Assembly: GCA_016490735.1 (NCBI GenBank)
Contig: JAEMWC010000100.1
Coordinates: 65,001 to 129,000, forward strand
Origin: Pachyseris speciosa
Taxonomy: Eukaryota > Cnidaria > Anthozoa > Scleractinia > Pachyseridae
Length of the DNA stretch: 64,000 bases
Direction of reading: 5' to 3'
Part shown: positions 33,392 through 44,062 of the stretch, one piece after another
Layout of the letters: each line of letters starts with the position of its first letter
How positions within the stretch are numbered: position 1 is the stretch's first letter
Made by a program: the position numbers and the translations under genes
The notes under the pieces: generated by a model
Database searches by the model: none
What the model was told of the DNA's origin: nothing
The model's input: the letters and a program-made list of their open reading frames with translations, nothing else

Positions 33392-36108
33392 ACTCCACCA
33401 GTGCAGCGAGGCCACCACTGGTGCGTAACTCAACTGATAGTGCCTCATTTGCCTCACAACGCCCATGGTCTCAGAGACGATCTACCTCGCATGTGACAGG
33501 AAAAATTGAAAATGTGAAATGCACCTGGCTGTTGGATACTGGCTCAGATGTTACCTGTATTAGCTCTCGATTACCTGGCATTGAGAAGTGGCGCCTCAGC
33601 CCTCCACAGAGTGCACCTGCTACAGCAAATGGAAGCCCTTTACACTGTGTAGGTGAGATTGTCACTAACATTGAGATAGGTCATGTCTCAAAACACAATG
33701 TGCGTTTACTTGTAATTCACAATTTAAACGTCCCAGCCATTTTGGGTATGGATACCCTTGAAAGTTTCGGCTCCTTTGGAATTGATTGGGCACATCGGAC
33801 ACTTACTCTTGGCGATGCCAAGTTGATTGTGGAGAAACGTTCACATGGATCTGTGCTATCACCAGTAGTTGTCTCCCTCATCTCAGACCAAGTCATTCCT
33901 CCCCGTTCACAGTGCTTCGTCCATGCCGCAGCTACGGACTATGGACCATGTGACCAAGATGTTTTATTTTCCCCGTTCATTGATAAAATGGCTCGTTTAA
34001 ATCTTCTTTTGGGTGCAAGTGTGGTTGCTGCAGACCCCCAAAACCGAATACCAGTCACAGTCATGAACAACAGTAATCTACCAATTAAACTGTTCGCGGG
34101 CACAAGAATTGGACAACTCTCCCCAGTCAAAGTCGATGATCAGGGTGCCGATATCAACACTGTTTCAGAGAACCCCCCACCTCCTCCTGTGCCACCTAAG
34201 AAAGGTCCAGTAGCAATTAACTTGGATCATTGTGAAGTGTCACTTGCAGAGAAAGCGGAACTAGCAACTCTCCTTGATGATTACCGTGATGTGTTCGCTA
34301 ACAATGATACAGAAGTCGGCCGCACTAACAGAGCCTACTTCCACATTCATACCAAGACTGAGGTGCCTGTCGCAATAAAGCTCCGTCGAACGCCCTTCTC
34401 TCTCCGCGCAGAGGTTGATCGACAGATCCAGAACATGGAGGAGCGAGGTATCATTGAGCCCTCCACGTCACCATATTCTGCTCCCATTTTACTTGTCCTG
34501 AAAGCTGATGGTTCATACCGTTTTTGTGCAGATTTTCGCGGCTTTAATGATGCAACCATTACGGAGATATTTCCCTTGCCGTCTGTTCGCGAATGCCTTG
34601 ACTCGCTGCATGGTTCCAATCTCTTTACAACCTTAGATCTATACAGTGGGTACTGGCAGATTCCAATAGCCACGAAGCATCGCCACAAGACAGCATTCTC
34701 AACTGAATCTGGTCATTGGCAGTTTTGCGTTATGCCCTTTGGGGTCAAAAATGCACCAGCCGTCTTTGCACGCCTCATAGCAGATATTATGAATGGTTTA
34801 CAGTGGAATGGTATTGCTGTCTACTTGGATGATATCATCATCGGAGGGAGGAACTTTCGCGAACATTACGACCTTTTGAAGGAGGTCCTTGAGCATCTGC
34901 GGGCAGCAGGATTGACTATCAAGTCTAGCAAAGTGTCATTATGTCGAAAGAAGCTCATTTTCCTGGGTCACCAAATCTCAGCAAAGGGCATCGAGCCCGA
35001 CCCTGCGAAATTAAGTGAAATCCGTAATTGGCCACGTCCTCAAAACACTAAGGAACTGCGGGCATTCCTTGGACTGTGTAATTACTATGGTGAATTCATC
35101 CCTAATCTTCAACAACGTGCTCATGTCCTAAACCAGTTAACAGGGAAATCGAAATTCGTCTGGACTATTGAGAGGGACGCCGCCTTCAATGACTTGAAAT
35201 TTGCATTAACGTCGAGTGAAGTCCTCCTTCAGTTCCCTGATATGTCTAAACCTTTTGAACTGAGCACCGATGCTTCTGATACGGGAATAGGCTGTGTTCT
35301 GTCCCAGAGAGATGACTCTGGTAGAGATCAACCAGTTTTGTTCGCATCCAAGGCGTTAGCCGACAACGAGTTAAACTGGCACACGCGTGACAAAGAGGCA
35401 TATGCCTTCATCTTCGGGTTACGCAAATTTCGTCCGTACCTGTTAGGGCGTCGCTTCACCTGGCACACAGATCATAAAGGTCTTCAGTGGTTAAGGAACA
35501 CTCGCGATCCCCGAGGCCGCTATGCCCGTTGGCTAGAAGAATCTGAGGAATTTGACTTTGTGATTAATCACCGACCTGGTGTTACGAACCTCCATGCCGA
35601 TGCTCTCTCGCGTAAGCCTTCTGTCAACATGTTATTGCGCGATGGCCTGTTCAGTGTTGCTAAATTTCAAGAGTACCAGCAGTCGGACCCCGTGTTAGGG
35701 ATTGTAATCAATGTATTGCAACGTGGTGGAAAGCAGTTCCCAGACACAAATCCTGCACTTCGCCGTTGGTCTACCAAAAGGCAATTTCTTTTTCTGGGAA
35801 AAGACGATGGTCTGTTGTATATTCATTACAAAACTAACAAACACCACGTCAACCAGCTGGTGGTCCCTGATACCCTCATTCCCTTCGTTTTACGCTTGAA
35901 ACATGACCATGCAGGCCACATGGCTGCTGAGAAAACCACCAGCCTGATCCGTCGGGAATATTTCTGGCTGAACATGGTCGCCGATGTTCAGAAGTATTGC
36001 CAGTCATGTGTTCCATGTGCGCGCAACCGACCCGCCCCTTCCCGTCCTTATACACAGTTCACGCTGTCATCACAACCACGAGAACCATGGCAGGAGATTG
36101 CGAGATAG
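33337..36108 (+). CDS. pol: Ty3-type Pol: protease, reverse transcriptase, RNase H, integrase N-terminus
   Basis: This long frame (923 codons) is in -1 phase to gag. Retropepsin is shown by LLDTGSDVTC (around residue 67). The reverse transcriptase spans about 370-560, with catalytic YLDD near 499. RNase H contains STDASDTGIG near 643 and the H.AD..SR region near 750. The integrase HHCC finger (H..GH then C..C..C, residues about 855-895) follows. The frame then stops with TAG at 36106-36108, before the catalytic integrase core. The domain order is diagnostic of Ty3/Gypsy. Confidence 0.92.
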   Translation: MWRPWTCSQPVFLTTFKLNSTSAARPPLVRNSTDSASFASQRPWSQRRSTSHVTGKIENVKCTWLLDTGSDVTCISSRLPGIEKWRLSPPQSAPATANGSPLHCVGEIVTNIEIGHVSKHNVRLLVIHNLNVPAILGMDTLESFGSFGIDWAHRTLTLGDAKLIVEKRSHGSVLSPVVVSLISDQVIPPRSQCFVHAAATDYGPCDQDVLFSPFIDKMARLNLLLGASVVAADPQNRIPVTVMNNSNLPIKLFAGTRIGQLSPVKVDDQGADINTVSENPPPPPVPPKKGPVAINLDHCEVSLAEKAELATLLDDYRDVFANNDTEVGRTNRAYFHIHTKTEVPVAIKLRRTPFSLRAEVDRQIQNMEERGIIEPSTSPYSAPILLVLKADGSYRFCADFRGFNDATITEIFPLPSVRECLDSLHGSNLFTTLDLYSGYWQIPIATKHRHKTAFSTESGHWQFCVMPFGVKNAPAVFARLIADIMNGLQWNGIAVYLDDIIIGGRNFREHYDLLKEVLEHLRAAGLTIKSSKVSLCRKKLIFLGHQISAKGIEPDPAKLSEIRNWPRPQNTKELRAFLGLCNYYGEFIPNLQQRAHVLNQLTGKSKFVWTIERDAAFNDLKFALTSSEVLLQFPDMSKPFELSTDASDTGIGCVLSQRDDSGRDQPVLFASKALADNELNWHTRDKEAYAFIFGLRKFRPYLLGRRFTWHTDHKGLQWLRNTRDPRGRYARWLEESEEFDFVINHRPGVTNLHADALSRKPSVNMLLRDGLFSVAKFQEYQQSDPVLGIVINVLQRGGKQFPDTNPALRRWSTKRQFLFLGKDDGLLYIHYKTNKHHVNQLVVPDTLIPFVLRLKHDHAGHMAAEKTTSLIRREYFWLNMVADVQKYCQSCVPCARNRPAPSRPYTQFTLSSQPREPWQEIAR

Positions 36109-37351
36109 GAGATTGGATATCAAAGGCCCCTTTGGCAAGAAACCCACTCAACGCGGAAACCGTTATGTTTTAGTGGTCATAGATCTGCTTACCCGCGCGG
36201 CGGAAATGATCCCTATTCCCGATAAGTCAGCCAAAACCGTTGCTCGTGCTGTTGTGCATCATGTTTTCTGTCGTCGGGGAATCCCCGAGTCCATCTTAAC
36301 CGACCGTGGCTGCGAATTTGACAACCAGGCCCTAAGCACGATTGCTCATGAACTTGGCATTGACAAGAAACGCATATCTGCTCTCCACCCTCAAGCCAAT
36401 GGCAATGTTGAGAGACTAAACCGTACTATTGGGGAGATGCTGAGGAAATCAACTGACGAGTGCGGAGATATTTGGGATTTGGAGATCCCTTTTGTGCAAT
36501 TCAATTACATGAATCACGATCACAGCGCTACTGGGTACTCGCCATTTTACCTGTCTTATGGGTATGCGCCACGTACCCCACGATTGGTTCTTGCTCCTGG
36601 TCCTACAAAGTCCCCATCCACCGTTCAACAATGGGCGTCAACCCTCGCTTCACGTCTAAAGGAGGCCCACTCAAGTGCAGCCGATCGGGACCTTCAAAAC
36701 AAGCAAAGGAGAGTTGCGGGCAGCGAAGGGACCTCTTCCCCTTTACATGTTGGAGACTCTGTAATGATGCATGTCCCCCCTCGGCCAGGTTTGCCCTCCA
36801 AGCTACAAAGCCGATGGCAAGGTCCTTTCATAGTTGTGAAATGTCTTGCAGGTAATACCTACCGCATCAAGCAGGCCAGTAATTTCCGTAAACGCTTTTT
36901 ACGACATCGTGATCAGCTTCGTACCCTTCGCACACGCCCAGTACGCCTTTGTCCTAGCCAAAACGATTGTGACAGCCAGAGTGCCTCACCAGTTCCAGTT
37001 ACAGTACCTCCTGTACCCCGTCCACTGGAAAATGCTTCTGTCCCTGAAGTCTCCTGCTCAGATGGGCAGCCAGCAAGGACCCCTGTACTTCCTTCTTCGG
37101 ATATTGTCTCACCAATGCCTGCGTCAAGCATAGAGATCCCGTCCATACAGGCTAAGAGCTGTGCCGGGAGGACTGACCGATCAGATCGTGAAAGCTTAGA
37201 TGATTCTGAACCGGAACCTGGCCCTGCGCCTTTCTCGTCATTGCGGAGAGGGATTAGGTCACGCCGACCCCCTGATAGGTATGGAGAATGGGAACTGAAC
37301 CCTGCCTTTGAGGACGATGATGAAGATGCCGGCATTTACTTTTTACAATGA
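35984..37351 (+). pseudogene. Integrase core of the Ty3-type element, out of frame with pol
   Basis: This frame continues integrase after a break at about 36100-36115. It carries the three catalytic residues of the DDE core: Asp in DIKGPFG, Asp in LTDRGCEF and Glu in GNVERLNR. An SH3-like C-terminal fold (LHVGDSVMMH, SRWQGPFIV) and a Pro/Ser/Asp-rich tail without a chromodomain follow. The break coincides with a repeated 9-mer AGGAGATTG (36092-36100 and 36107-36115), suggesting a slippage event. The ATG assigned to this frame is not its true start. Confidence 0.85.
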
Positions 37352-37420
37352 CTTGTGACCTGAGCTTTGTTGTGTTCCTAACTGTTCCGGTCTTATTTAC
37401 CTCCCTAGGGGGGAAGAGTG

Positions 37421-37558
37421 TGACAGTTGTAACCAGGGCCCCATTAGGCCACTTTAGGGCAAAGGGGTCTGGGACGGGAGTTCGGGCAGAGTTGTGAAAA
37501 GACGAGCTAAGATTCTCCGGCCTGTGAGTTTACATCGTTATTTGAAGTTGAGTTTACA
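37421..37558 (+). repeat. Ty3-type element 3' LTR
   Basis: Identical to the 5' LTR over 138 bp. It is preceded by the polypurine tract AGGGGGGAAGAG (37408-37419). After it the DIRS recombinase sequence resumes at once. Confidence 0.92.
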
Positions 37559-37700
37559 GGGCCTGCTTTGGAAAATGCCTTTCATGAACCTCTTAACATC
37601 AGGATGCTCACCAAACTTGGGTCAACTGAGTAAGGAGTATCTAAAATAGCAGATAGAGCACACCTTGCTGAGTTTATACTGCTGTAACTCAATAATTCCA
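37559..37700 (-). pseudogene. DIRS-like tyrosine recombinase, N-terminal part
   Basis: On the minus strand this encodes a recombinase linker with the conserved RFMKGIFQSRP segment. It runs into the Ty3 insertion and resumes at 32334 (LVLQYIGAMG). A frameshift lies near 37610-37620. It ends on the upstream side at the hairpin MITE. Confidence 0.7.
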
Positions 37701-38030
37701 TATTATTATATGACTGGCTCTTTCAGCGGTCAAGATGAATCAATTCTCCTGCTATGATTGGCTACCCACGAGGTCAAGATAGAGCCATCTTGACCGCTCA
37801 GGATAACCTGTTTGTCCCGAGTTTTACTATCTTTTAATAGCGTTCTTTGAGTCATATAATAAATCCTTTATTGACCACGCTTGTTCTGTCAAGATGGCGG
37901 GATATTGGCCCAGTTCTTTTTTTGTGTGTTTATGGACCTTGACTTCGTCTCGGTCCATAAACACGCAGAAAAAGAACTTAGCCAATATCCCGCCATCTTG
38001 ACCTCACGCTTGGCCAATAACCCATATTTA
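37700..38030. mobile_element. Hairpin MITE, copy A (inside DIRS-like element)
   Basis: Contains a tight hairpin (CGGTCCATAAACACGC arms around GACTTCGTCTC) and a TCAAGATGGCGGGATATTGG arm pair. The opposite orientation of the same element is at 40260-40590, with the same ends: TTATTATATGACTG and GGCCAATAACCCATAT. It splits the DIRS RNase H from the recombinase. Confidence 0.85.
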
Positions 38031-39420
38031 CTAGTGACTGTGTTACAGTCAAGGGACTTTGAACCACCCATATTATTGATATAACAAACAGCTGTAGTGT
38101 TGTCACATTGGACCCAGATGTGCATACATTTGCCACATAAGGCCTTCAGAGTCAAGGATACAGCCAATAATTCCAGATAATTAATGTGATGGGATCCTTC
38201 TTGTTGCTTTCATCTCCCCCCCCCCCCCCCTGTTTTCTGCTCCCCCCGAACACCTCCCCAGCCATGGGAAGAAGCATCTGTTTGAATGAGGAGATCAGGT
38301 TCTGCACGAGAAATAAGTTTGCATGTAATATTAAATATGCAAACATTAAATATCCACCAATTTAGTTCTACCCTAGAACCTTGGGAAGGGATCATAGAAG
38401 CCCCCAAATTGCCTTTGTTCTCCCTCAAGGCATAAGATTTGTCTCTTTTCAGACTACGATAGTGGAGAGGGCCATGCTCCATCCCAGGAAAACTTGACAC
38501 TAGGAGCCCTATGACCTCTGCCAGATGTTGGATTGTGCATTGGTCTTTGTTGACAAGATTTAGACATGCATTTTTCAGTTTTTCCTTCCGGCTTTCAGTA
38601 AGTTGGACTGTCATTGTGACTGAGTTAAGTATAAATCCCCAGAATGTCAAAATCTGAGACGGTATAAGCACCGATTTTTCATTGTGAATAGGAAACCCAA
38701 GTTCCTGTAAAAACAAGACAGTTGTTTGTACATTTTCATAACATTCCCCATATGACGCTCCTTGAAGATAGCAGTCATCTTTTATGATGAAGATAAGTAG
38801 CCTTTTTGCCTCAATAAACTAAACACTGGTTTTAAGAGTTTAGTAAATATTCGGGGTGCTGATGCCAGCCCATTAGGTAAGCAGGTATATTGATACAATA
38901 ATTGTCTCTCCACATAAATTTGTGGTATTTTTGATGTCCTACTGCAACTGGTACAGTATAGTAGGCATCCTTTATGTCCACGGATGCCATAAAGCACCCT
39001 TGAGTCATACGATCTGTCACAGATTTAAGTGAGTCCATTTTGAAGTGCCGATAAACAATAAAACTGTTTAACTCCTTTAAATTACGGAACATCCTATCGT
39101 CTACTCTATTCTTTTTAGGTCTAAGGAAGATTGATGAGACAAATTCTTCCTGGGAGTGAGTTGACTCCACAATAACCCCTTTACTAAGGAGCTTGATAAT
39201 TTCAGAATCTATGATAGCAGATTCTGTATCATTAAATTTAATGATCTTCTAGCCAGGTTTCTGTAACGGAGGTACACCGTTAATGAACTCTATGTGACAG
39301 TGTTCAACCAGTCTAAGACTTCTGGGTCATCAGTAATTTCTTTCCATGCGGGGACAAATTGTTGCAATCTACCAGCATGAGAACAACTAAGTGTATCGCT
39401 TACCTCATTAGAGGGGTTTT
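38031..39420 (-). pseudogene. DIRS-like reverse transcriptase and RNase H
   Basis: Minus-strand frames carry RT blocks: SSIFLRPKK, the catalytic MASVDIKDAYY, the KFMWR block, and motif C as IIKDDCYLQG near 38785, where a canonical element would have IDD preceded by an aromatic or aliphatic residue. RNase H follows with LLIQTDASSHGWGG and VQCDNTTAVCYIN. Four or more frame changes between 39250 and 38160 show decay. DIRS elements use this enzyme to make circular DNA for the recombinase. Confidence 0.8.
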
Positions 39421-39426
39421 CTGGCC

Positions 39427-40328
39427 CTATTTGTTTGACCTCCTCCCCTCGTCTTTCTTGTGGTATGGGGGCCCGGGCCTTTTCCAGTTTAACTGTTTAT
39501 TGGAATTGTTGCCTTGACCTCGGGCGGTGTACTTGTAGCCAAAACCTTTGGATTTTGCGTACTTGTATCCTCTGTATCCATGGCTTTTGTGGGCTTCCGT
39601 TTTAGGGTTTAATTTTTTGCTAACTTTGGTCGCTTCTGCGAGGTCTTTCAGTTGTTTAGACAAGTCAGAATCATTGCCAAACAAGAAGTCCGTGAGTGGG
39701 ACTGAGCTGGAGCACAGATGTTGTAATCTTCATTCAGCTCGGGCTTGACATTGTCCCTACGCCTCATATTTAACTCGAAGTTAGCGGCACCTATCAGAGC
39801 TAAAGCATCTGTGGCAGCTCTTATTAATTCTGGAACATCCAAGACATCTTTGGGACTTTCCCCCTGTATCTACAAGCTTCTGAACGATAGAAACTATTGG
39901 GATAATCCCTTTGACAAGATTGGATCGCATTCGTTGTAACTTGATCTGCTTGAAGTCATTAGGCTTCGTGTCAGATTTGAGTTTATCCCAAATCAGGTGA
40001 TTGACCTTTGTGCTTGTGAGACATTCGCAATTTTCTGGTCTGTTATAGCGATTCTGTGTCTCAGTCAGGACCTCATCCGAGAGCTTTTCTCTCATGAGAC
40101 CATGGACAATTTTGGCAATCTGCTCGTTTACAGCGGGAGCCTTCTTTTGTACTAGTACGCTGTGACTCGGAGCTCTGAATTATCAGAGCGTTTATGCTCT
40201 GCTCTGTACTTGTTGCATGTTTCTGGCTTTTATCAGCAGTGCTTGTCTCAGCGGGCCCAGATATATGGGTTATTGGCCAAGCGCGAGGTCAAGATGGCGG
40301 GATATTGGCAAAGTTCTTTTTTTGCGTG

Positions 40329-40361
<33 letters not shown>

Positions 40362-40823
40362 CACGCAAAAAAAGAACGAGGCAAATATCCCGCCATCTTG
40401 ACCGAACAAGCTTGGTCAATAAAGGATTTTTTATATGACTCAAAGGACGCTATTAAATGACAGTAAAACGCGGGACGAACAGGCTATCCCGAGCGGTCAA
40501 GATGGCTCCATCTTGACCTCGCGGGTAGCCAATCACAGCAGAAGAATTGACTCATCTTGACCGCTGAGAGAGGCAGTCATATAATAATGCTGGTTATTGT
40601 CCGCTTGTTGGGCTCGTTCAGCCGTGTCAGCCGTGTTAGGAGGCTGTTCTGCATTTTCCTCCAAATCTAAACGACCTTCCTCGATTACGAGTTGGTCAAT
40701 GGATTCCTTCATTTCCCCGAAGGATTCGGTCATTGAAGTTTTCAATGAAGCAGGAGAAGAAACCAACAGATCACTCATGGTACTTGGCAGATTCGCCGGG
40801 CATGACGTTTGGCGCCGCGCCAT
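39427..40823 (-). pseudogene. DIRS-like gag region, interrupted
   Basis: The frame opens at an ATG at 40823 (MARRQTS) with an acidic segment. It is broken by MITE copy B (40260-40590) and resumes with YNRPENCECL and a core typical of DIRS Gag (VNHLIWDKL, ALALIGAANFELNMRRRD). It ends in a basic Lys/Gly/Tyr-rich tail (HGYRGYKYAKSKGFGYKY). Frameshifts lie near 39845 and 39690. Confidence 0.65.
40260..40590. mobile_element. Hairpin MITE, copy B (inverted relative to copy A)
   Basis: Same family as 37700-38030 in the opposite orientation, inserted in the DIRS gag region. Central arms: CGTGTTTATGGACCTCGAC / GTCTCGGTCCATAAACACG. The two copies are similar enough to pair with each other over ~330 bp. 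Confidence 0.85.
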
Positions 40824-40952
40824 TCGACAGTTCGGTCATTCTTCCGCAAACTTTGTTGATCAAGCGTCTAGCTTCCAGCAAAACCTAGCAGATTACTGCT
40901 TCGGTGCTGAAGACACAGTTATCAGTTATTGTGCAGAAACTTTACCGTTTAA

Positions 40953-41425
40953 GAGCCGCTGCCAGTAAATAACAAACATCGTCCGACAGTTCAAAAAATT
41001 CGACCTCCATTTTATTTCATTAAAAGAATCTCTATATAGAACTATTTTTAAAAATGGAGTTAGAAAGTTTCAGCAAATGTTATTTTTCAAGAAATCGAGC
41101 AATGTCTGATTTCGCCAAGATGGGGGCTTGGCAGCACCCCAAAATCAGCAAATTTTGCGAATGTTGAGCAGCCTCGCAAAGCAATAAAAGCAAAACAAAT
41201 GAAACCCTGTTTTATATCTCGTAAAAGTATTCTATCTGGGCTTCTAAGAAAAGGTATCTTTACTTTGTCTTCGGCTTTTCCAAAACTTTTACAGGACCCC
41301 ACATGAGTCCGTTCAAAAACAAAGTCATTTCGATTAAATTATGCGCTAAATCCTAGGGCAAATATCTCAGCTGGTGCGCATTATTTTCCCAATAAAAATA
41401 CTTTCTTGTAATTCCTAGCCTTTCA

Positions 41426-41458
<33 letters not shown>

Positions 41459-42060
41459 TAAATACTCACTTGTTGGGAAAACCAAACATCCAAGCCATTT
41501 TCAGTCTTGCGACATAGCGTAATTGTCAAATTTCAGTGCGTGTCGAGAAGTAAAACGTTTAAAATTACTTTCCCTGATTTGTTCAAAAATGTCTTAACCA
41601 TTTATCATACCAAAAAATAGCCGAGAGAAGTGACAATCTCTCTCATACCTGGGATTATTTGATAAATTCTCGAATAAAAGCTCTCTTTTTGAACCAACAT
41701 TAGCGCGTTACAGTGCTTGCGTTACAAATTAATTCACTGCGACTTCCCCTAAAAAGTCCAAATAATCATCATAATTCAATATTTACTATTGCTTATCACC
41801 TGCTTGGTTTCTTCAAGTTGAGGATTCAAAAGAATGCAACATTTGAGATCATGGGTTTCTGAAATTGGAATATTTGTATTTGCTGATTTTATATGTTGCA
41901 ATGAATTATTTTTCCCAGAGGAGTTATATTTAGCACATGCAAATAAATAAGCATGACTGTAGTGGCAGCGTTTTTGTAAATCACGAAAATAAAAATATAT
42001 ATATTCCTTCTCCAAGTGCAGTTAACTCTGTTGATTGTTTTCTAGATTTCTTGAAGTTCA
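40953..42060 (+). repeat. Left long TIR of the 8.3 kb element
   Basis: Matches the inverse of 48200-49296 along its length, for example TTTTATATCTCGTAAAAGTA, AGCTGGTGCGCATTATTTT and AAAATCTACCGGCGGC. A sub-repeat is present: 41849-41890 resembles 42075-42125 (GATC.TGGGTT.CTGAA...TTTGCTGATTT). Confidence 0.85.
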
Positions 42061-43715
42061 TTTTTCAAAGGGGAGATATTCTAGATCGTGGGTTCCTGAA
42101 TACATGTGAATTTGTTGATTTGCTATCATACATTTTCCCACCGAGTATTAAAAAAAATTTTAGCAAATAGAATATTTCTCACGAGGCCTGTAAATTTCTT
42201 CAGCTACGTTTGCGCTGTTTCAATCCATGTTATTCTCACCGCGGCAAATCCCGTCGAAATACTGACTGCTTGGTTGCCAAGTTATTTACTAAAGAGTGTA
42301 TTATGGAAAACGCAAAGTAGGAAACACTCACCAGCAGAAAGATCCCACAGTTTTCAGATCACAAGACATAATGTTGTTGGGGATATTCCTCGAGAAAACT
42401 GAGTCAAGTGCTTATTGTCGAACTACTTTTTCACGAGAATGGCTCTCTGTGAGTTTTCTAGACTCGTTGGTGGTCCTTGCGGTGCGAGAACAGATTACCC
42501 TTCAAACGTGGCGTGTCAGGGGTTTCTATGATAGATATATTCTGTGATAGAGACGTAAAAGGACATCTAAAGCTCTGCAAAATTAGCGATGACATTGCGG
42601 TACGGAACGAGTCAAGGCTTCTCCTTGCTCGAGCAGGTAAACCTATCATGTTATGGTATGTTTCTGATATTGTATTTATAGCCTATGGGTATGTTGCAAT
42701 CATCAATTCATAATCGTCAGCACTAAGTATCAAGACTGTCTAATAACCGAAAGACGGATGACAAACTGACTTATATCTTTATATACCACTAACGATGTAC
42801 CATATATCATGGAACCATAAATTGTATTTCAACATAGCAACCTTAGTGCGATTTTTGTAGGAATTTTTGCACCTGACTAGAACGACTTAGCGGCCACAAT
42901 TTGCCCGCGTCAACGTGATCTGTTTGTAACTCGCTAGCATGGCGGCGCGCCAAGGGGAGCCATGGTCGGGTCTTATGCAGTATTCCTACAGCCCTTGCTG
43001 TCCACAAGTCTCCCTCCACCATCGGCGCATGCGGTCTTAATTTCGCTCTGTCAAAGTTTGTAGAAGAGACACACGGAATATTACTACCTGTAGGATTAGG
43101 TATGTACTTGCGCCGGCAAATGGCGTCATTCTCAGATGATGGTGATGATGATTATCCTGGTTTGTTCAATCAGCTGACCATTCAATCAGCTGGAACAAGA
43201 GACATATTACCTATAGCGCAAGGGCATGTATGGGGATGTCCAGCAATCAACTATACAACTCAACTCAAATCAAATCAAAACATCGGCGTTGAGGAGAGGG
43301 AAAAACCGGAGTATCGGAGAAAAGCCTCTCGGGGTAGAGGAGAGATCCAACAAATTCAGCCTACTCCAGAAAATCCAAAAAGAGGGGGCCGAAGAAATAA
43401 ATAAAACCGCCTGATGCACAATGCCACTTAAAAGTCGGTTGGTTACAGAAGTTTTTTTTTAACTACCTACAGGAAAAAAGGGGGACCGCGGCCCCCTCGG
43501 CCCCAACCCTGAATCCGCCCCTGCTGATTCCGGGAATCGAACACATACCACAATGGTGTAGGGAGAGCGCTCTCCCTCACTCTCCCCGAACCCCCTCCCC
43601 TCCCACCAGATAACGTAGCAGTAATCGATAACAAAACGGCGGATGAACCACTCTACAAAAATCGTTCCATTTAGAAGCCTTTTTTCTATAATGGTGTTTT
43701 ACAATTTTCTTTTCA
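42061..43715. other. Left interior of the 8.3 kb element, no confident gene
   Basis: Short frames (42296-42713, 43102-43414) overlap in several phases and show no domain. A GGGGCGGATTC-type terminus near 43511-43521 recalls the 5747-6804 element. 43560-43600 is CT-rich. Confidence 0.4.
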
Positions 43716-43721
43716 TTATAG

Positions 43722-43925
43722 CTGTCTGTAAGAGATGTAAGGGAAATTTGGCTGCGCTCAGCATAAGAGAACCGGATCTTGACGATGATGGAGATACTTC
43801 TGATGATGGAAATGAAGGCGACGATGATGACGACGAGGAAAGTGAAGATCAAGAAGTTATTATCGCTGCCAAGTATCTAGTCTTTCAGAAAGAAGTAAAA
43901 CAATGTTTTGCGCTTGCGTGTCATG
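43722..43925 (+). CDS. Candidate acidic upstream exon of the transposon gene
   Basis: Bounded by acceptor TTCATTATAG and donor GTAAGG. The frame reads VCKRCKGNLAALSI, then a long Asp/Glu run (about 43780-43850), then LVFQKEVKQCFALACHG. A C-x2-C pair precedes the acidic tract. The phase does not join cleanly to the exon at 44063, so an unseen exon or an indel must lie between. Confidence 0.4.
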
Positions 43926-44062
43926 GTAAGGCAATGCCCCTTAACGGGAGATATACAGAATATAGTTATACATCATGACCTCGAGCCCGACTCGGAAACG
44001 AGAGCAAACACTGAAATTCTATTAGATACATGATCATAACTGAATCTTTTCATAATTCGCAG

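Larger units (their letters stand above)
32337..37558 (+). mobile_element. Ty3/Gypsy-type LTR retrotransposon inserted in the DIRS recombinase
   Basis: This 5.2 kb element has identical 138 bp LTRs. Order: LTR, primer-binding site, gag, pol (protease, RT, RNase H, integrase), purine tract (GGGGGGAAGAG), LTR. That order places it in Ty3/Gypsy, with integrase after RNase H. Flanking DNA on both sides reads as the same recombinase gene, which proves insertion. The target was a G run (5 Gs left, 3 right), so the exact duplication length is ambiguous. No envelope-like frame is present. A frame break in integrase makes this copy defective. Confidence 0.92.

Noticed and set aside
36913..37335. Minus-strand 140-codon Ser/Gly-rich frame
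   Set aside because: Antisense shadow of the integrase C-terminal tail.
37351..37420. Envelope-like gene after integrase in the Ty3-type element
   Set aside because: Only ~70 bp lie between the integrase stop and the 3' LTR, occupied by the purine tract.
40597..40968. Plus-strand 123-codon frame as a gene
   Set aside because: It is antisense to the DIRS gag region and spans its leader; it has no domain of its own.
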